Shown here piece after piece: positions 46,067-55,681 of a DNA stretch of 64,000 bases. Position numbers and translations under genes: made by a program. Every line of letters starts with the position of its first letter. The first letter of the stretch is position 1. A model generated the notes under the pieces. The model did not search any database and was not told where the DNA came from. It saw only the letters and a program-made list of their open reading frames with translations. The stretch comes from CADEFX01 sp963806735 (GTDB taxonomy: Bacteria > Pseudomonadota > Alphaproteobacteria > Rhizobiales > Hyphomicrobiaceae), in the NCBI GenBank assembly GCA_963806735.1, contig CAWEBE010000010.1, positions 62,001-126,000 of the forward strand, read 5' to 3'.

Positions 46067-48136
46067 TTAGACAATCATCCAAGCAGCTTGCTGAGAATGG
46101 ATGTTGAGCAGGTCTTGGATGGGATCGTGGGACCCTACGCCCACACCTGGGCTTGGCCCCAGCGAAGCCCAGGTGCGGCCCTCATGGTATCCGTAGGTGA
46201 TGAAATGGATTGTAGCGGCCTCGGTGTTTGAGCCGAAGGCCGCTTGCAGGTCTGCGTAGTTGGCGAGGTACTGGGCCGGATCAAAGAGCATGGACCGTCC
46301 GAGGGCCGCACCAGCCTCGATATAGTCGGTTGCGCCGGCGTCGTCGTCGACGCCTAGCGTGTCGATCAGGTCGCCGTAGGAGGCGATGTAGCGCAGGCCA
46401 TCGAACGTGATGCTGCGGCCTTCGTTAAATCCATACGTTGAGAAGTGGTTTTCGCCAGCTGCCTCGCTGGCACCGAACGCAGCTCTCAGATCGGTGTACG
46501 AGGCAATGTAGTCTAGGCCGTCGAAGAAGTTGTCGTCGCGGCCTTCGCTATAGCCGTACTGGATGAAGTGCTGCACTGCTGCGCTTTCGTTATGGTCGAA
46601 AGCGGCCATGAGATCGCGGTAGGCTCCTAGATACAGCTTTGGATCGAAGCTTATGCTGCGTCCCTCGCCGAAGCCCCAGCCCATATAGTGCTCGAAGCCG
46701 GCGCCCGCATTGGCTCCGAATGCGCCGATCAGATCGCCATAGGACGCGATGTATCTGAGCGCGTCGAATGCCGTGGCGGTTGACGAGGATATCGTGCCGT
46801 CAGTGAATTGGAGATTTTCGATGCTGCCCAAACGATCACGGCCGTCGCTGCCGGAGGTCAGAACGCCGACCGACCCGTTGTAAGAGATGACAGTGTAGGT
46901 GGAGCGAGCCGCAGTGAACACAGCGGTATCGGCCCCCGCGCCACCCACCAGCGTATCGTTCCCAGCTCCCCCACTCAGCGTGTCGCTGCCACCGCCGCCG
47001 GTCAGGGTGTTGGCCGCCGCATTGCCCACGATGGTGTCGTTGCCGCTGCCGCCGATGGCGTTCTCGATCAGCGAGCGCGTGTCGCCGTTGTAGAGCAGCG
47101 AGTTGGAGATGTTGCCGCGCGCGATATGCGTGCCGGGCGCGGTGGCGTCGAGGTCGGCGAGCTGCGTGGCGAGATTGACCCACTCGCCCGGATTGAGATT
47201 GACCTGCAGGTTGGTCGTGTAATTGGAGAAGTCGAAGGTGTCGGCGCCGCCGCCGTCCCAGACGTTCATGAAGATGCGGTTGCCGCCGGGCGCACCCTGG
47301 CCGACGCCGTTGATGAACATCTGGCCGGTGGTCGCACTCCAGGTGTAGACGCTGTTGGAGCTGTTGGTGTTGAAGTTGGCGCCGTACATGTACTGCAGGG
47401 CGGCGACATCCAGCATCATCAGTGTCTGCGCATAGCCCCAGGTCTCGTTGGTGTAGCCGTCCGTGGGGCCGCCCACGTACGACTTGTAGGTCATGACGCT
47501 GTATTCCATCGAATTGTGTGCCAGCGGCAGCGCGCCGTAGACGTCGGTCTCGTGCCCGTGCTTGAGACCCATGGCATGGCCGGTCTCGTGCAGATAGGTG
47601 GTCCAGGCGTAGTTGCCCTTGACCGGGCTGTTGTAGAGCGTGCCGTACTCGCCGGACTTGCGCACCCACACGTCGCCGCCCCAGGCCCCGGTCGAGGGGT
47701 AGTAGGCCCACGCCGTCTGGGTCGCGTCGCTGTCGGCGTAGCGCAGGTCGGCGTGCACAGACGAGGTCTCGGTGACTTCCGTGAAGGCGACGTTGGCGAC
47801 GGCAGCGAACGTCGGCAGGATGCCGCCGCGCACGGCCGCCTGTGCCGATGCGCTCAGTGCGCCGAATGTGCTGACCTCGCCATTGAAATTGTAGTCGTAG
47901 AAGGCGGCGCTGGTCGGGAAGCTGAAGCTGAGGCTGCTCGTTCCCCACTTGGTGCCGATCAGCAGGCCATCGATGTCTTGGTTGCCGGTCGGTCCGGTCG
48001 GCCCCGTCGGGGCCTCGGCCAGCATGGGACTGCCGTTGCCTGCTCCCGCCGAGGAGCCGCCGGCGCCCGCTGCGCAGGCGCCGCACGCGCAGGCATATCC
48101 CGCCATGTCGACGTGGAGGTCGCTCGTAGACAGCAT
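46067..48136 (-). CDS. Secreted RTX metalloprotease (serralysin-like, M10) with five C-terminal repeats
   Basis: A 689-residue zinc protease. The catalytic motif HETGHAMGLKH (HExxHxxGxxH) lies near residue 183, and the Met-turn SVMTY follows. A calcium-binding RTX stretch (GGSGNDTIVG, GGAGNDTLVGGAGAD) comes next. It ends in five tandem 40-residue repeats of the form FDxxxYIASYxDLxxAFG...HFxxxGxxEGR (46169-46768). No Sec signal is seen, and export by a type I system through the C-terminus is expected. No T1SS genes are in the window. The start at 48136 has GGGGACACGAC upstream. Its N-terminus has a Cys-rich ACACGACAAG and PTGPTGPTG. Confidence 0.88.
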   Translation of the reverse strand: MLSTSDLHVDMAGYACACGACAAGAGGSSAGAGNGSPMLAEAPTGPTGPTGNQDIDGLLIGTKWGTSSLSFSFPTSAAFYDYNFNGEVSTFGALSASAQAAVRGGILPTFAAVANVAFTEVTETSSVHADLRYADSDATQTAWAYYPSTGAWGGDVWVRKSGEYGTLYNSPVKGNYAWTTYLHETGHAMGLKHGHETDVYGALPLAHNSMEYSVMTYKSYVGGPTDGYTNETWGYAQTLMMLDVAALQYMYGANFNTNSSNSVYTWSATTGQMFINGVGQGAPGGNRIFMNVWDGGGADTFDFSNYTTNLQVNLNPGEWVNLATQLADLDATAPGTHIARGNISNSLLYNGDTRSLIENAIGGSGNDTIVGNAAANTLTGGGGSDTLSGGAGNDTLVGGAGADTAVFTAARSTYTVISYNGSVGVLTSGSDGRDRLGSIENLQFTDGTISSSTATAFDALRYIASYGDLIGAFGANAGAGFEHYMGWGFGEGRSISFDPKLYLGAYRDLMAAFDHNESAAVQHFIQYGYSEGRDDNFFDGLDYIASYTDLRAAFGASEAAGENHFSTYGFNEGRSITFDGLRYIASYGDLIDTLGVDDDAGATDYIEAGAALGRSMLFDPAQYLANYADLQAAFGSNTEAATIHFITYGYHEGRTWASLGPSPGVGVGSHDPIQDLLNIHSQQAAWMIV

Positions 48137-48294
48137 GTCGTGTCCCCGTTCCTGCCCGCTTGGCATCGTGGATACGGGAACACTGGCATCGCCGTGGTTA
48201 GGGAAATCTTGACGGTTTCGGCACAATGAAGAACGTCGTTTCTCAATTGTGACCTGTTAACCGAAGCGACCGCGTGGCCGGCCCGGCTGTATGT

Positions 48295-50733
48295 TCAGCG
48301 CCGGTCGAGCGTCCACGTGCCGATCGCCCCGCGCTCGATCTCGACGCGAGCCGTGGGAACGCGGATGTACTCGCCCTTCGACCAGCGCTCCGCCATGGAG
48401 CGGTAGAACGGCGAGAACGGATTGCCGGATTGGCCGGTCGTATGGATGAAGAGGGAGCTGTCGAGGTCGGCGAGATCGTAAATGGCTCTGCAACTCGCTG
48501 CGCCGCGGTTTGCAAATGGATTGTCCGCGCCGAAGTCGACCTGACCGCGATTGAGTGTGTAAGGGCCACCAGGGCTTGGCGTCTCGACATTGAAAAAGGA
48601 CGCCAGCACGGGCAGCGTCCCGAATGGGCGATGCTCGTTGATGGCAACATGCGCCGGACCCCAAGTCCATGTGCTGCGCACGGCGCCGTAGCGCTGGGTC
48701 AGATCGGTCAGCGCCGCCGCTAGTGCCTGCGAGACGAGCATGCCGCAGCTCTCGTGCTTGGGTGTTGTGCGGTCGTCGCACCAGTCCCGGCCCGTGGCTT
48801 TGCCGTTGAGGAGACGCAACAGCGCTTGCGCCTGCGGACCGAAGAACCGCGCGAATGTGGGGCCGAGATCATCGGCCCAGGTCGAACGTACCAGCTCGCG
48901 CAGCCAGGCCATGTAGATCAGCGGCGCAACGGCATCGTCGCGCATGGTGCCGTCCCAGGCTGCGAGCTGGTCGAGCACGGCTTTGTTGGCGCCGCTCGCC
49001 ACGCGCGCAGCCGCGATCAGCAGTGGCTTGAGCTGGGCCGCCTCCGGCGACAGGACGTCGAGTTGCGCCGCCTGCATTGTCGCCATGTCGTGGCCGTCGC
49101 GGGAGACGACAAGCTCTTCGACACGCTGCTGACGGAAAGGTATGTCCCAGTCGAGCGTGACCAAATGCGGGTACTCGGGCGGCACGATGGCGGCGTTGGC
49201 GGTGCCGATGGCGCCGGCTGCCGGATCGATCACCCGCGGCAGCTCCTCGAACGGCACGACGCCTTTCCAGTCGTATTGCGCATCCCAACCAGGTACGGGT
49301 GCGCGACCGGCGACGGCATTCTGTGGGTCGCGCACGGGCAGGCGGCCCGGAGCGATCATGCCGATGTGGCCGTCGGTGTCCGCCACCACCATGCTCTGCA
49401 TCGGCACCACGTAGGTGCGCATGTGCTCGAAGTAGTCGGACACGGTGCGCAGGCGGGGATCGAACATGCCGGCGGAAATTGTCGTGTCGTCGTCGTCGAG
49501 CGCCGTCCAGCGCAGAGCGGCAACGTGGTCAGGCGCGAGCACGGCGCCGAGGTTACGATAGGAGCCGGGCAGGATCGGCCCATGCCGGGTGCGGCGGCGC
49601 TCCAGGATGTGAGCGGGGGCGCCTTTGACGCCGATCTCGATGCGCTCGGTTTCGAACCGCTGCCAGCCCGTGGGGGTGAGATACTCGTTCGGATTATCAG
49701 GATTGATCTTCTCCACGAAAATGTCCTGCACGTCGGCGCCGGTGTTGGTGAAGCCCCAGGCAATGCGATCGCCGCGGCCGAGTACGACGAGGGGCGTGCC
49801 GGGCAGACTCGCGCCAGCGACGTTGGCAGCGGCAGTGCCCGGTTGCGTCAACGCCAGATGGGCGAAATACCAAGTCGATGGCGCGCCGAGCCGCAGATGC
49901 GGATCGTTGGCAAGCAAGGGTGCGCCGGAGCGCGTGCGCGATCCGGCGACGACCCAGTTGTTGGAGGCGCCGCCGGTGACCAAGCTTTCGCTCATGTCTG
50001 CGGCGGCCTGCTCGCGCGGCAGAGCCCGCAACGGATAGAGCTGCCGGATATCCGGCAGTGGCGGCGCGCCGGCCTCGGACGGTGGCATCAGGTCCTCGAT
50101 CTCGGCCGACGTCATGCCCTGTGCGGCATAGGACAGGCGCGTGATCTCGTGCTCGAAATTTGTGCTGAGGTTAAGCGCCATCATTTTGAGCACGGCGATG
50201 CTGTCGGCGGGTTGCCAGGGCTCCGGCCGATGACGGAGCAGCAGGAACTCGGGCGGCCAGCGCATTTCGGTGAGGTTTGTCGGGCGATCGAGGTAGGCAT
50301 TGACGCCGCGCACGTATGCTTCGAGCGAGGCGCGATGCTGCGGCGATAGGCTTGCCAGCGCTCGCGTCGCGTGGCCGTAGGTGTCGAGGCTGCGGATGAA
50401 GATGTCGGTGCCGAGCGTGCGCTCGCCGAAGACTTCCGAGAGGCGGCCCTGGCCGGCGCGGCGCAAGAGCTCCATCTGCCACAGACGGTCCTGGGCATGG
50501 ACAAATCCGAGCGCGGTGTAGAGATCGTCGAGTGCGGTGCCGAAGATGTGAGGGACCGCCTCGGCATCGCGCACAATCTCGACGCGCGCAGAGAGGCCGG
50601 GCAGCGACAGTGTGCCCGACAGGGGCGCGACGCTCGCTTTGCCGGCGAGGTAGACCGCGGCGGTTAGGGCGATGGGCGCGCTCAGAACGAGGAGCGCCGC
50701 GATGCGCAGCCACTTTGGTATTCTTTTCATCAC
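48295..50733 (-). CDS. Penicillin-acylase-family amidohydrolase
   Basis: An 812-residue Ntn-hydrolase precursor. An N-terminal hydrophobic segment (residues 8-30) is a signal or anchor. The alpha chain has FVHAQDRLWQMELLRR near residue 78. The autoprocessing site and nucleophile is Ser257 in GGASNNWVVAGSRT, followed by LLANDPHLRL. Members cleave amide bonds of beta-lactams, N-acyl-homoserine lactones or other acyl amides, and the specificity is not readable from sequence. The gene is preceded by a composite palindromic repeat (50747-50910) and is not tightly linked to either neighbour. Confidence 0.92.
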   Translation of the reverse strand: MMKRIPKWLRIAALLVLSAPIALTAAVYLAGKASVAPLSGTLSLPGLSARVEIVRDAEAVPHIFGTALDDLYTALGFVHAQDRLWQMELLRRAGQGRLSEVFGERTLGTDIFIRSLDTYGHATRALASLSPQHRASLEAYVRGVNAYLDRPTNLTEMRWPPEFLLLRHRPEPWQPADSIAVLKMMALNLSTNFEHEITRLSYAAQGMTSAEIEDLMPPSEAGAPPLPDIRQLYPLRALPREQAAADMSESLVTGGASNNWVVAGSRTRSGAPLLANDPHLRLGAPSTWYFAHLALTQPGTAAANVAGASLPGTPLVVLGRGDRIAWGFTNTGADVQDIFVEKINPDNPNEYLTPTGWQRFETERIEIGVKGAPAHILERRRTRHGPILPGSYRNLGAVLAPDHVAALRWTALDDDDTTISAGMFDPRLRTVSDYFEHMRTYVVPMQSMVVADTDGHIGMIAPGRLPVRDPQNAVAGRAPVPGWDAQYDWKGVVPFEELPRVIDPAAGAIGTANAAIVPPEYPHLVTLDWDIPFRQQRVEELVVSRDGHDMATMQAAQLDVLSPEAAQLKPLLIAAARVASGANKAVLDQLAAWDGTMRDDAVAPLIYMAWLRELVRSTWADDLGPTFARFFGPQAQALLRLLNGKATGRDWCDDRTTPKHESCGMLVSQALAAALTDLTQRYGAVRSTWTWGPAHVAINEHRPFGTLPVLASFFNVETPSPGGPYTLNRGQVDFGADNPFANRGAASCRAIYDLADLDSSLFIHTTGQSGNPFSPFYRSMAERWSKGEYIRVPTARVEIERGAIGTWTLDRR

Positions 50734-50746
50734 GTCGCGTTCGTCC

Positions 50747-50823
50747 CTAGTGTGATGATCGGGAAATTCGCCGTTGCTCGCGGCATATCTCCTGAGCGAA
50801 TTTCTTGATCTGAATCACACTAG
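50747..50823. repeat. CTAG-bounded palindrome, unit A, copy 3
   Basis: CTAGTGTGAT at the left and ATCACACTAG at the right, with inner arms GAAATTCGC and GCGAATTTC. It lies 13 bases before the start of the penicillin-acylase gene, on that gene's upstream side. Confidence 0.86.
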
Positions 50824-50836
50824 AATTATAATCTTG

Positions 50837-50910
50837 CTAGTGTCCTTTCGATCGCGAAGTTCGTTCAACGCTTGCCTCGACGTCCGGCGAACTTCGCGAT
50901 CGGGACACTT
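50837..50910. repeat. CTAG-bounded palindrome, unit B, copy 3
   Basis: It begins CTAGTGTCC, with arms CGATCGCGAAGTTCG and CGAACTTCGCGATCG, and ends GGACACTT where the other copies have GGACACTAG. The spacer from unit A starts AATTATA, as in copy 1. Confidence 0.85.
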
Positions 50911-51680
50911 GCGCACCGCGGCATGGTCCGGGCCGCGCTGGCAAGCACATAGTGCAAAGTGCGATCATTTCCCACCGTCGCGTGCTTCCGGCGCGTGGAA
51001 CACTTTGCTGTCAGGGCTGCACGCTGCTGCAGCTCTCACCGCCGGCTGTTGGCATGAGGACGGGCGTGCGCGCGACAATTCAACCCGCAGGCGCGCCGCC
51101 TCGAGGTTATGTGTTGGGAGGAGCAGGGCGTCGGGTCTGCACCCAATGACCTGTGACCTGTTTTACTCCGGAGAGGGCGCAGCGACGCCCTGCTCGGCCG
51201 CACCCGGACCTCGATCCGACGCTTGCGTAGGCCGCGCACCATGCCGGGGAGGCGGCCCAGATACAGCTTCGCCGCCTCCGTGTCCCGGCCTGACGCTTGG
51301 ACGGTCTATCCACCATGCCAGGCGAGTGGTCCGGACTGCGGCCCTCGGCTCCTGTCGAGAGGCGGCTGCAGCATCACCGCCGATCTCATTCCCGAGGCGC
51401 GCGGATCGAACCACATCGCGCACCGCGCGTCATCCGCGATGCGGATACATCATGAAACGCGAAATCTTATCCCCGCTGCGATGAGATTGGGCCTTCGGCA
51501 CAACGCGTCGCCTGTTGCGACGCGCATGATCCGGGGTCTTTCCCGTTCGTGGCGTGCGCGCAGGCGCGGTGCTCGCATTGGTGAGGTGTAAAGACCCCGG
51601 ATGAGCCGCGCGGTGCGCGCCTTCGGCACGACGCGCGGTTTTCGGGAACGCAGGTTGAGAGGCGGTTCGATAGAAAGACG
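50911..51680. other. Noncoding stretch rich in inverted repeats
   Basis: About 770 bases with no supported gene. It holds a 13-bp perfect inverted repeat GAGCAGGGCGTCG/CGACGCCCTGCTC (51121-51133, 51183-51195) and a 9-bp one GGAGGCGGC/GCCGCCTCC (51248-51256, 51271-51279). A second 13-bp one is ATCCGGGGTCTTT/AAAGACCCCGGAT (51529-51541, 51590-51602). A direct repeat GCCTTCGGCAC(A/G)ACGCG occurs at 51491 and 51619. It lies downstream of hyuA and upstream of the penicillin-acylase gene. Confidence 0.6.
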
Positions 51681-53777
51681 CTACGCCAGCTCGATCACCA
51701 TGTTGCCCGAGCGGTCGAGCTCGACGCGCGCGCCGGGCGGGACGACGCAGGTGGCATCGTATTCCTCGACGATCAGCGGGCCTTGCCGCGATGTGGCGAG
51801 ATCGGAACGGCGCACGACGGGGGTCTCCAGCCATCCGTGCGTGTCGCCGAAATAGGCTTTGCGGGCCGGCAGCGGTGCGGACGATGACGCAGCCGTGGTG
51901 ATCGCGTCCGGCACGCCCGATGCGTCGCGCAGGCCAGCACCGACGACCTGGATCGACACCAGCTCCACCGGCTCCTCCGGACCGGCGCGATGGCCGTAAG
52001 TGCGTTCGTGCTCGGCACCGAACGCCTCCTCTAGATGCCGCGCCATCTTCACGTCGATGGGGCCGTCAGGCACCGGCACGACCAGCTCGAAACTCTGGCC
52101 CTGGTAGTGCATGGCGGCCGAGCGGCGGATTTTTGTGCGGGCGCCGGTAAGCCCCTCGGTCGCGAGCTGCTGCAGCGCCTGGTCGGCGAGCTGGCGCCAT
52201 GCCTGATCGATGTCGACGAGGTCCGAACCGCGCAACAGCCGACGGAAGGTGCGCGAGTAATGGTGCTCGATATCGGAGTAGAGCAGGCCGAAGGACGAGA
52301 ACAGGCCGGCCGACGGCGGCACGACCACTCGCGTCATGCCGAGTGCCGCTGCCATGCCGCAGGCAAACAGCGGACCGTTGCCGCCGAAGGCGAACAGCGC
52401 GAATTGGCGCGGATCGCGGCCACGCTCGGTCGACACGGCCTTGATGGCGCGGATCATGTTGGAGGCGGCAATGAGATGTGCACCGTAGGCCGCGCGCTCC
52501 AGCGGCATCTTCATGGGGCCGGCGATTGCGCTCTCCAGCACGCGCCGAGCCTTGTCGGCGTTGAGCGCGACCGCGCCGCCGATCAGATAGCGTGGGTTGA
52601 TATAGCCGAGGACGACGTTGGCGTCGGTGATCGTGGGCACCTCGCCGCCCTGGTCGTAGCACACGGGGCCGGGCGAGGCGCCGGCCGACTGCGGTCCGAC
52701 CTGCAACGCGCCGCCGGCGTCGATCCACACATGCGAGCCGCCGCCGGCGCCGACCTCGGCGATGTCGATGGCCGGCACCTTGAGCGTATAGCCGGCACCG
52801 GTGAGCAGCCGCGATCCGATCATGATGCCGGCGCCGACCGCATACTCCTGCGCGCGCGTTACCTCGCCGGCTTCCACCATCGCGGCCTTGGCGGTCGTGC
52901 CACCCATGTCGAAGGTGATGATGCGATCGAGGCCTTTGGCACGCGAGAGCACCTGGGCGCCAACCACGCCGCCGGCAGGACCGGATTCGATGATGTTGAT
53001 GGGACGCTCGGCAGCAGCCGTGTCGGTGGTAAGCCCGCCGTTCGACTGCATGAGCAGCAGCTGGGCCTTGATGCGCGCCGCATCGAGGCTCTTGCGTAAG
53101 GTGGTGAGGTAGGTGGCGACGATGCCGATCACGTAGGCATTGATGACGGTGGTGGAGGTGCGCTCGTACTCCTTGATCTCGGGCAGCACCTCGTAGGAGA
53201 TGCACACCGGCAAATGCGGTGCCTTGCGCTGGGCGATCGCCTTGATCGCCAGCTCGTGCGCGGGGTTGTTGAACGAGTTGACGAGACAGATGGCGATGGC
53301 CTCGACCTTCTCGGCAAGCAACGCATCGACCTGGGCTTCGGCATCGGCGGTGTGCAGTGCGCGCTCGACGTGGCCCTTGGCGTCGACGCGCTCGTCCACC
53401 ACGCGGCGCAGATAGCGCTCGACCAGCGGCGGCGGCTTTTCCCAGGCGATGTCGTAGAGGCGCGGCATGCGCAGCGTGCGGATCTCGAGCACATCACGGA
53501 AGCCCTTGGTGGTGATGAGCCCGACCTTGGCGCCCTTGTGCTCGAGGATGGCGTTGGAGGCGACGGTGGTGCCGTGGCGTATTTCGTCCAGCGCGGCAGG
53601 CGAGATGTCGGTCTCGCTGAAGAGCTCGCTCAAGCCTTCCACGATGGCCCGGGCGTAGTTGTCGACGCTGGAGGAGATTTTCTTGGTATGGACGGTGCCG
53701 TCGCTGCCGAGCAGGACGATGTCGGTGAACGTGCCGCCGATGTCGACGCCGACGCGATAGGTGATGTCGCTGGCCAT
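51681..53777 (-). CDS. Hydantoinase/oxoprolinase family protein, subunit A
   Basis: A 698-residue ATP-dependent subunit of the HyuA/acetone carboxylase-beta type. The phosphate-binding start VGVDIGGTFTDIVLLGSDG is diagnostic of the fold. IRHGTTVASNAILEHKGAKVG, FDMGGTTAKAAMVEAGE and FAFGGNGPLFACGMA follow. It pairs with subunit B, whose gene ends four bases upstream of this start. Such enzymes open cyclic amides (5-oxoproline, N-methylhydantoin) using ATP. A link with gamma-glutamyl metabolism (ggt is far away at 3-5 kb) would be speculative. Confidence 0.9.
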   Translation of the reverse strand: MASDITYRVGVDIGGTFTDIVLLGSDGTVHTKKISSSVDNYARAIVEGLSELFSETDISPAALDEIRHGTTVASNAILEHKGAKVGLITTKGFRDVLEIRTLRMPRLYDIAWEKPPPLVERYLRRVVDERVDAKGHVERALHTADAEAQVDALLAEKVEAIAICLVNSFNNPAHELAIKAIAQRKAPHLPVCISYEVLPEIKEYERTSTTVINAYVIGIVATYLTTLRKSLDAARIKAQLLLMQSNGGLTTDTAAAERPINIIESGPAGGVVGAQVLSRAKGLDRIITFDMGGTTAKAAMVEAGEVTRAQEYAVGAGIMIGSRLLTGAGYTLKVPAIDIAEVGAGGGSHVWIDAGGALQVGPQSAGASPGPVCYDQGGEVPTITDANVVLGYINPRYLIGGAVALNADKARRVLESAIAGPMKMPLERAAYGAHLIAASNMIRAIKAVSTERGRDPRQFALFAFGGNGPLFACGMAAALGMTRVVVPPSAGLFSSFGLLYSDIEHHYSRTFRRLLRGSDLVDIDQAWRQLADQALQQLATEGLTGARTKIRRSAAMHYQGQSFELVVPVPDGPIDVKMARHLEEAFGAEHERTYGHRAGPEEPVELVSIQVVGAGLRDASGVPDAITTAASSSAPLPARKAYFGDTHGWLETPVVRRSDLATSRQGPLIVEEYDATCVVPPGARVELDRSGNMVIELA

Positions 53778-53781
53778 ACCG

Positions 53782-55578
53782 CTACTCCGCCGCCCGCGGC
53801 ATCAGCTCAGGGTCGTGCCATTGGATTTTCGGCACCTCGGTCCAGCCGCGTCGGCGCCGGATGTCGGCGCGACGGCGCTCGGTAGCGGCGGCATCGACGG
53901 TCCAGCTTTTCGTATTGATGACGACGCCGTAGTCGGCCTCTGCTTTGGCAGCGGAGACGAACTCGTTGCGCACGTCCTTGAGCACCGCGGCGGGATCACG
54001 CTCCAAGGGATCACCCCAGCCGCCTCCACCGGGATGGATGTGGCAGAACACGTCGCCGCGCCTGATCTGCATCGTCACCTTGGAGGGCAGCGGCCGATTC
54101 TCGCCTTGCGGGTTCAGATAGTTTTCCGACGCGACACCGGGGCTGCCGCCATAGAGGCCGAAGGGGCGATGCGTCTTGCGATCCGAGCGCACCGACATCA
54201 TCGCCTCTACCTCGTTGAGGCGGTACTGGCGCTGGAACGGCACGCCGCCGCGATACTTGCCGGCGCCGGTCTTGTCGGACACGAACTCGTAGGCAAGCAC
54301 GGAGACGGGCTGCTCGGCCTCGATGATCTCGGCCGACGGGCACGACTGGTTGGCGAACATGTGCGAGTTGCCGTTGAGGCCGTCGGCCCAGGGCCGCGCG
54401 CCCCACGCGCCACAGGTGAACTCGACGTAGACGAAAGGCTTGCGGTTCTGGTCGTAGCCGCCGATAGAAATGCCGCTGTTGCCGCCGTCGCCGGCGGCCT
54501 TGACCTTGTCGGGCAGCATCATGGCGAGCGCGCCGTACATGCAGTCGACCATACGAAAACCGGTGAGCCCGCGCGCCGCGCAGGCAGCGGGCAGCACGCC
54601 GTGGCCGACGGTGCCGGGCGGGCAGATCACCTCGATGGCGCGGAACACGCCCTCGTTGTTGGGAATGTTGTTGGGCAGAACAGAGCGCACGCCGGTGTAG
54701 GACGCGGACTTTGTATAGGACAGCGTGTTGTTGATGGCGCCGCGCACCTGCGGGCTGGTGCCGGTCCAGTCCACGATCATGCTATCGCCCGTTTTGCGCA
54801 GCGTCACGAACAGGCGGATCGGTTTGCCGACGTCGATGCCGTCGTCATCGATCCAGTCCTCGAAGCTCCATTCGCCATCGGGAAGCTCGCGCAGCGCGGC
54901 GCGGGTCAGGCGCTCGGAATAGTCGATGGTCTCGCTGAGAAAGCGCTTGGTCTGCGCGGATCCATACTGCGCGACGAGATCGGCGAACTGCTTCTCGGCG
55001 ATGTGGCAGGCGGCGAGCTGGGCGCGCAGGTCGCCCATCACCATGACAGGAACGCGCACGTTCTTCTCGATGAAGGTGGTGATGGTCTTGTTGAGGACGC
55101 CCTTGTCGTAGAGCTTCATGGGCGCGATGCGCAGGCCCTCGGCGTAGATCTCGGTGGAGTCCGAGGCGTTGGAACCGGCAACGCGCCCGCCGACGTCGGT
55201 GTGGTGGCACACGCAGCAGGCAAAGGCTAGGCGTTCGCTGCCGTGATAGAGCGGCTTCATGATGAAGATGTCGGGCAGGTGCATGCCGCCGTCGAACGGG
55301 TCGTTCATGATGAAGATGTCGCCCGCCGCCATGTCGTTGCCGAAGTGGCGCATGATGGCTTCCATGGCGGTCGGCACTGAGCCGAGGTGACCCGGCAAGG
55401 TCAGGCCCTGGGCGGCGAGCCGGCCGTCGCCGTCGGCGAAGCCGGTCGAGTAGTCCATGTTGTCCTTGAGCACCGCCGAGTAGGTGGTGCGGAAGATGGT
55501 CAGCGCCATCTCGTCGGCGATGGAGAAGATGGAATTCTTGAACAGCTCGAAGGCGATCGGATCGTAGTCTGCGGACAT
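53782..55578 (-). CDS. Hydantoinase/oxoprolinase family protein, subunit B
   Basis: A 598-residue HyuB-type subunit. Typical blocks are DPIAFELFKNSIFSIADEMA at the start, LKDNMDYSTGFADGDGRLAAQG, the conserved NDPFDGGMHLPDIFI, CVCHHTDVGGRVAGSNASDS, and a Gly-rich HPGGGGWGDPLERDPAAV near the end. It precedes the A subunit by four bases and is surely cotranslated. The ATG at 55578 is preferred because GGGGAAC lies upstream. An ATG 21 bases earlier is open. The reaction and substrate are as uncertain as for subunit A. Confidence 0.9.
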   Translation of the reverse strand: MSADYDPIAFELFKNSIFSIADEMALTIFRTTYSAVLKDNMDYSTGFADGDGRLAAQGLTLPGHLGSVPTAMEAIMRHFGNDMAAGDIFIMNDPFDGGMHLPDIFIMKPLYHGSERLAFACCVCHHTDVGGRVAGSNASDSTEIYAEGLRIAPMKLYDKGVLNKTITTFIEKNVRVPVMVMGDLRAQLAACHIAEKQFADLVAQYGSAQTKRFLSETIDYSERLTRAALRELPDGEWSFEDWIDDDGIDVGKPIRLFVTLRKTGDSMIVDWTGTSPQVRGAINNTLSYTKSASYTGVRSVLPNNIPNNEGVFRAIEVICPPGTVGHGVLPAACAARGLTGFRMVDCMYGALAMMLPDKVKAAGDGGNSGISIGGYDQNRKPFVYVEFTCGAWGARPWADGLNGNSHMFANQSCPSAEIIEAEQPVSVLAYEFVSDKTGAGKYRGGVPFQRQYRLNEVEAMMSVRSDRKTHRPFGLYGGSPGVASENYLNPQGENRPLPSKVTMQIRRGDVFCHIHPGGGGWGDPLERDPAAVLKDVRNEFVSAAKAEADYGVVINTKSWTVDAAATERRRADIRRRRGWTEVPKIQWHDPELMPRAAE

Positions 55579-55681
55579 GCGCGGCAAGTTCCCCGTCATG
55601 CTGGAAGCTACACAGCCCGCGGAGCCTATTGGAAGCAGCGCCCGCCGTCGAGTTGGCTGAGATCAGGTGCACGGACTTCGG

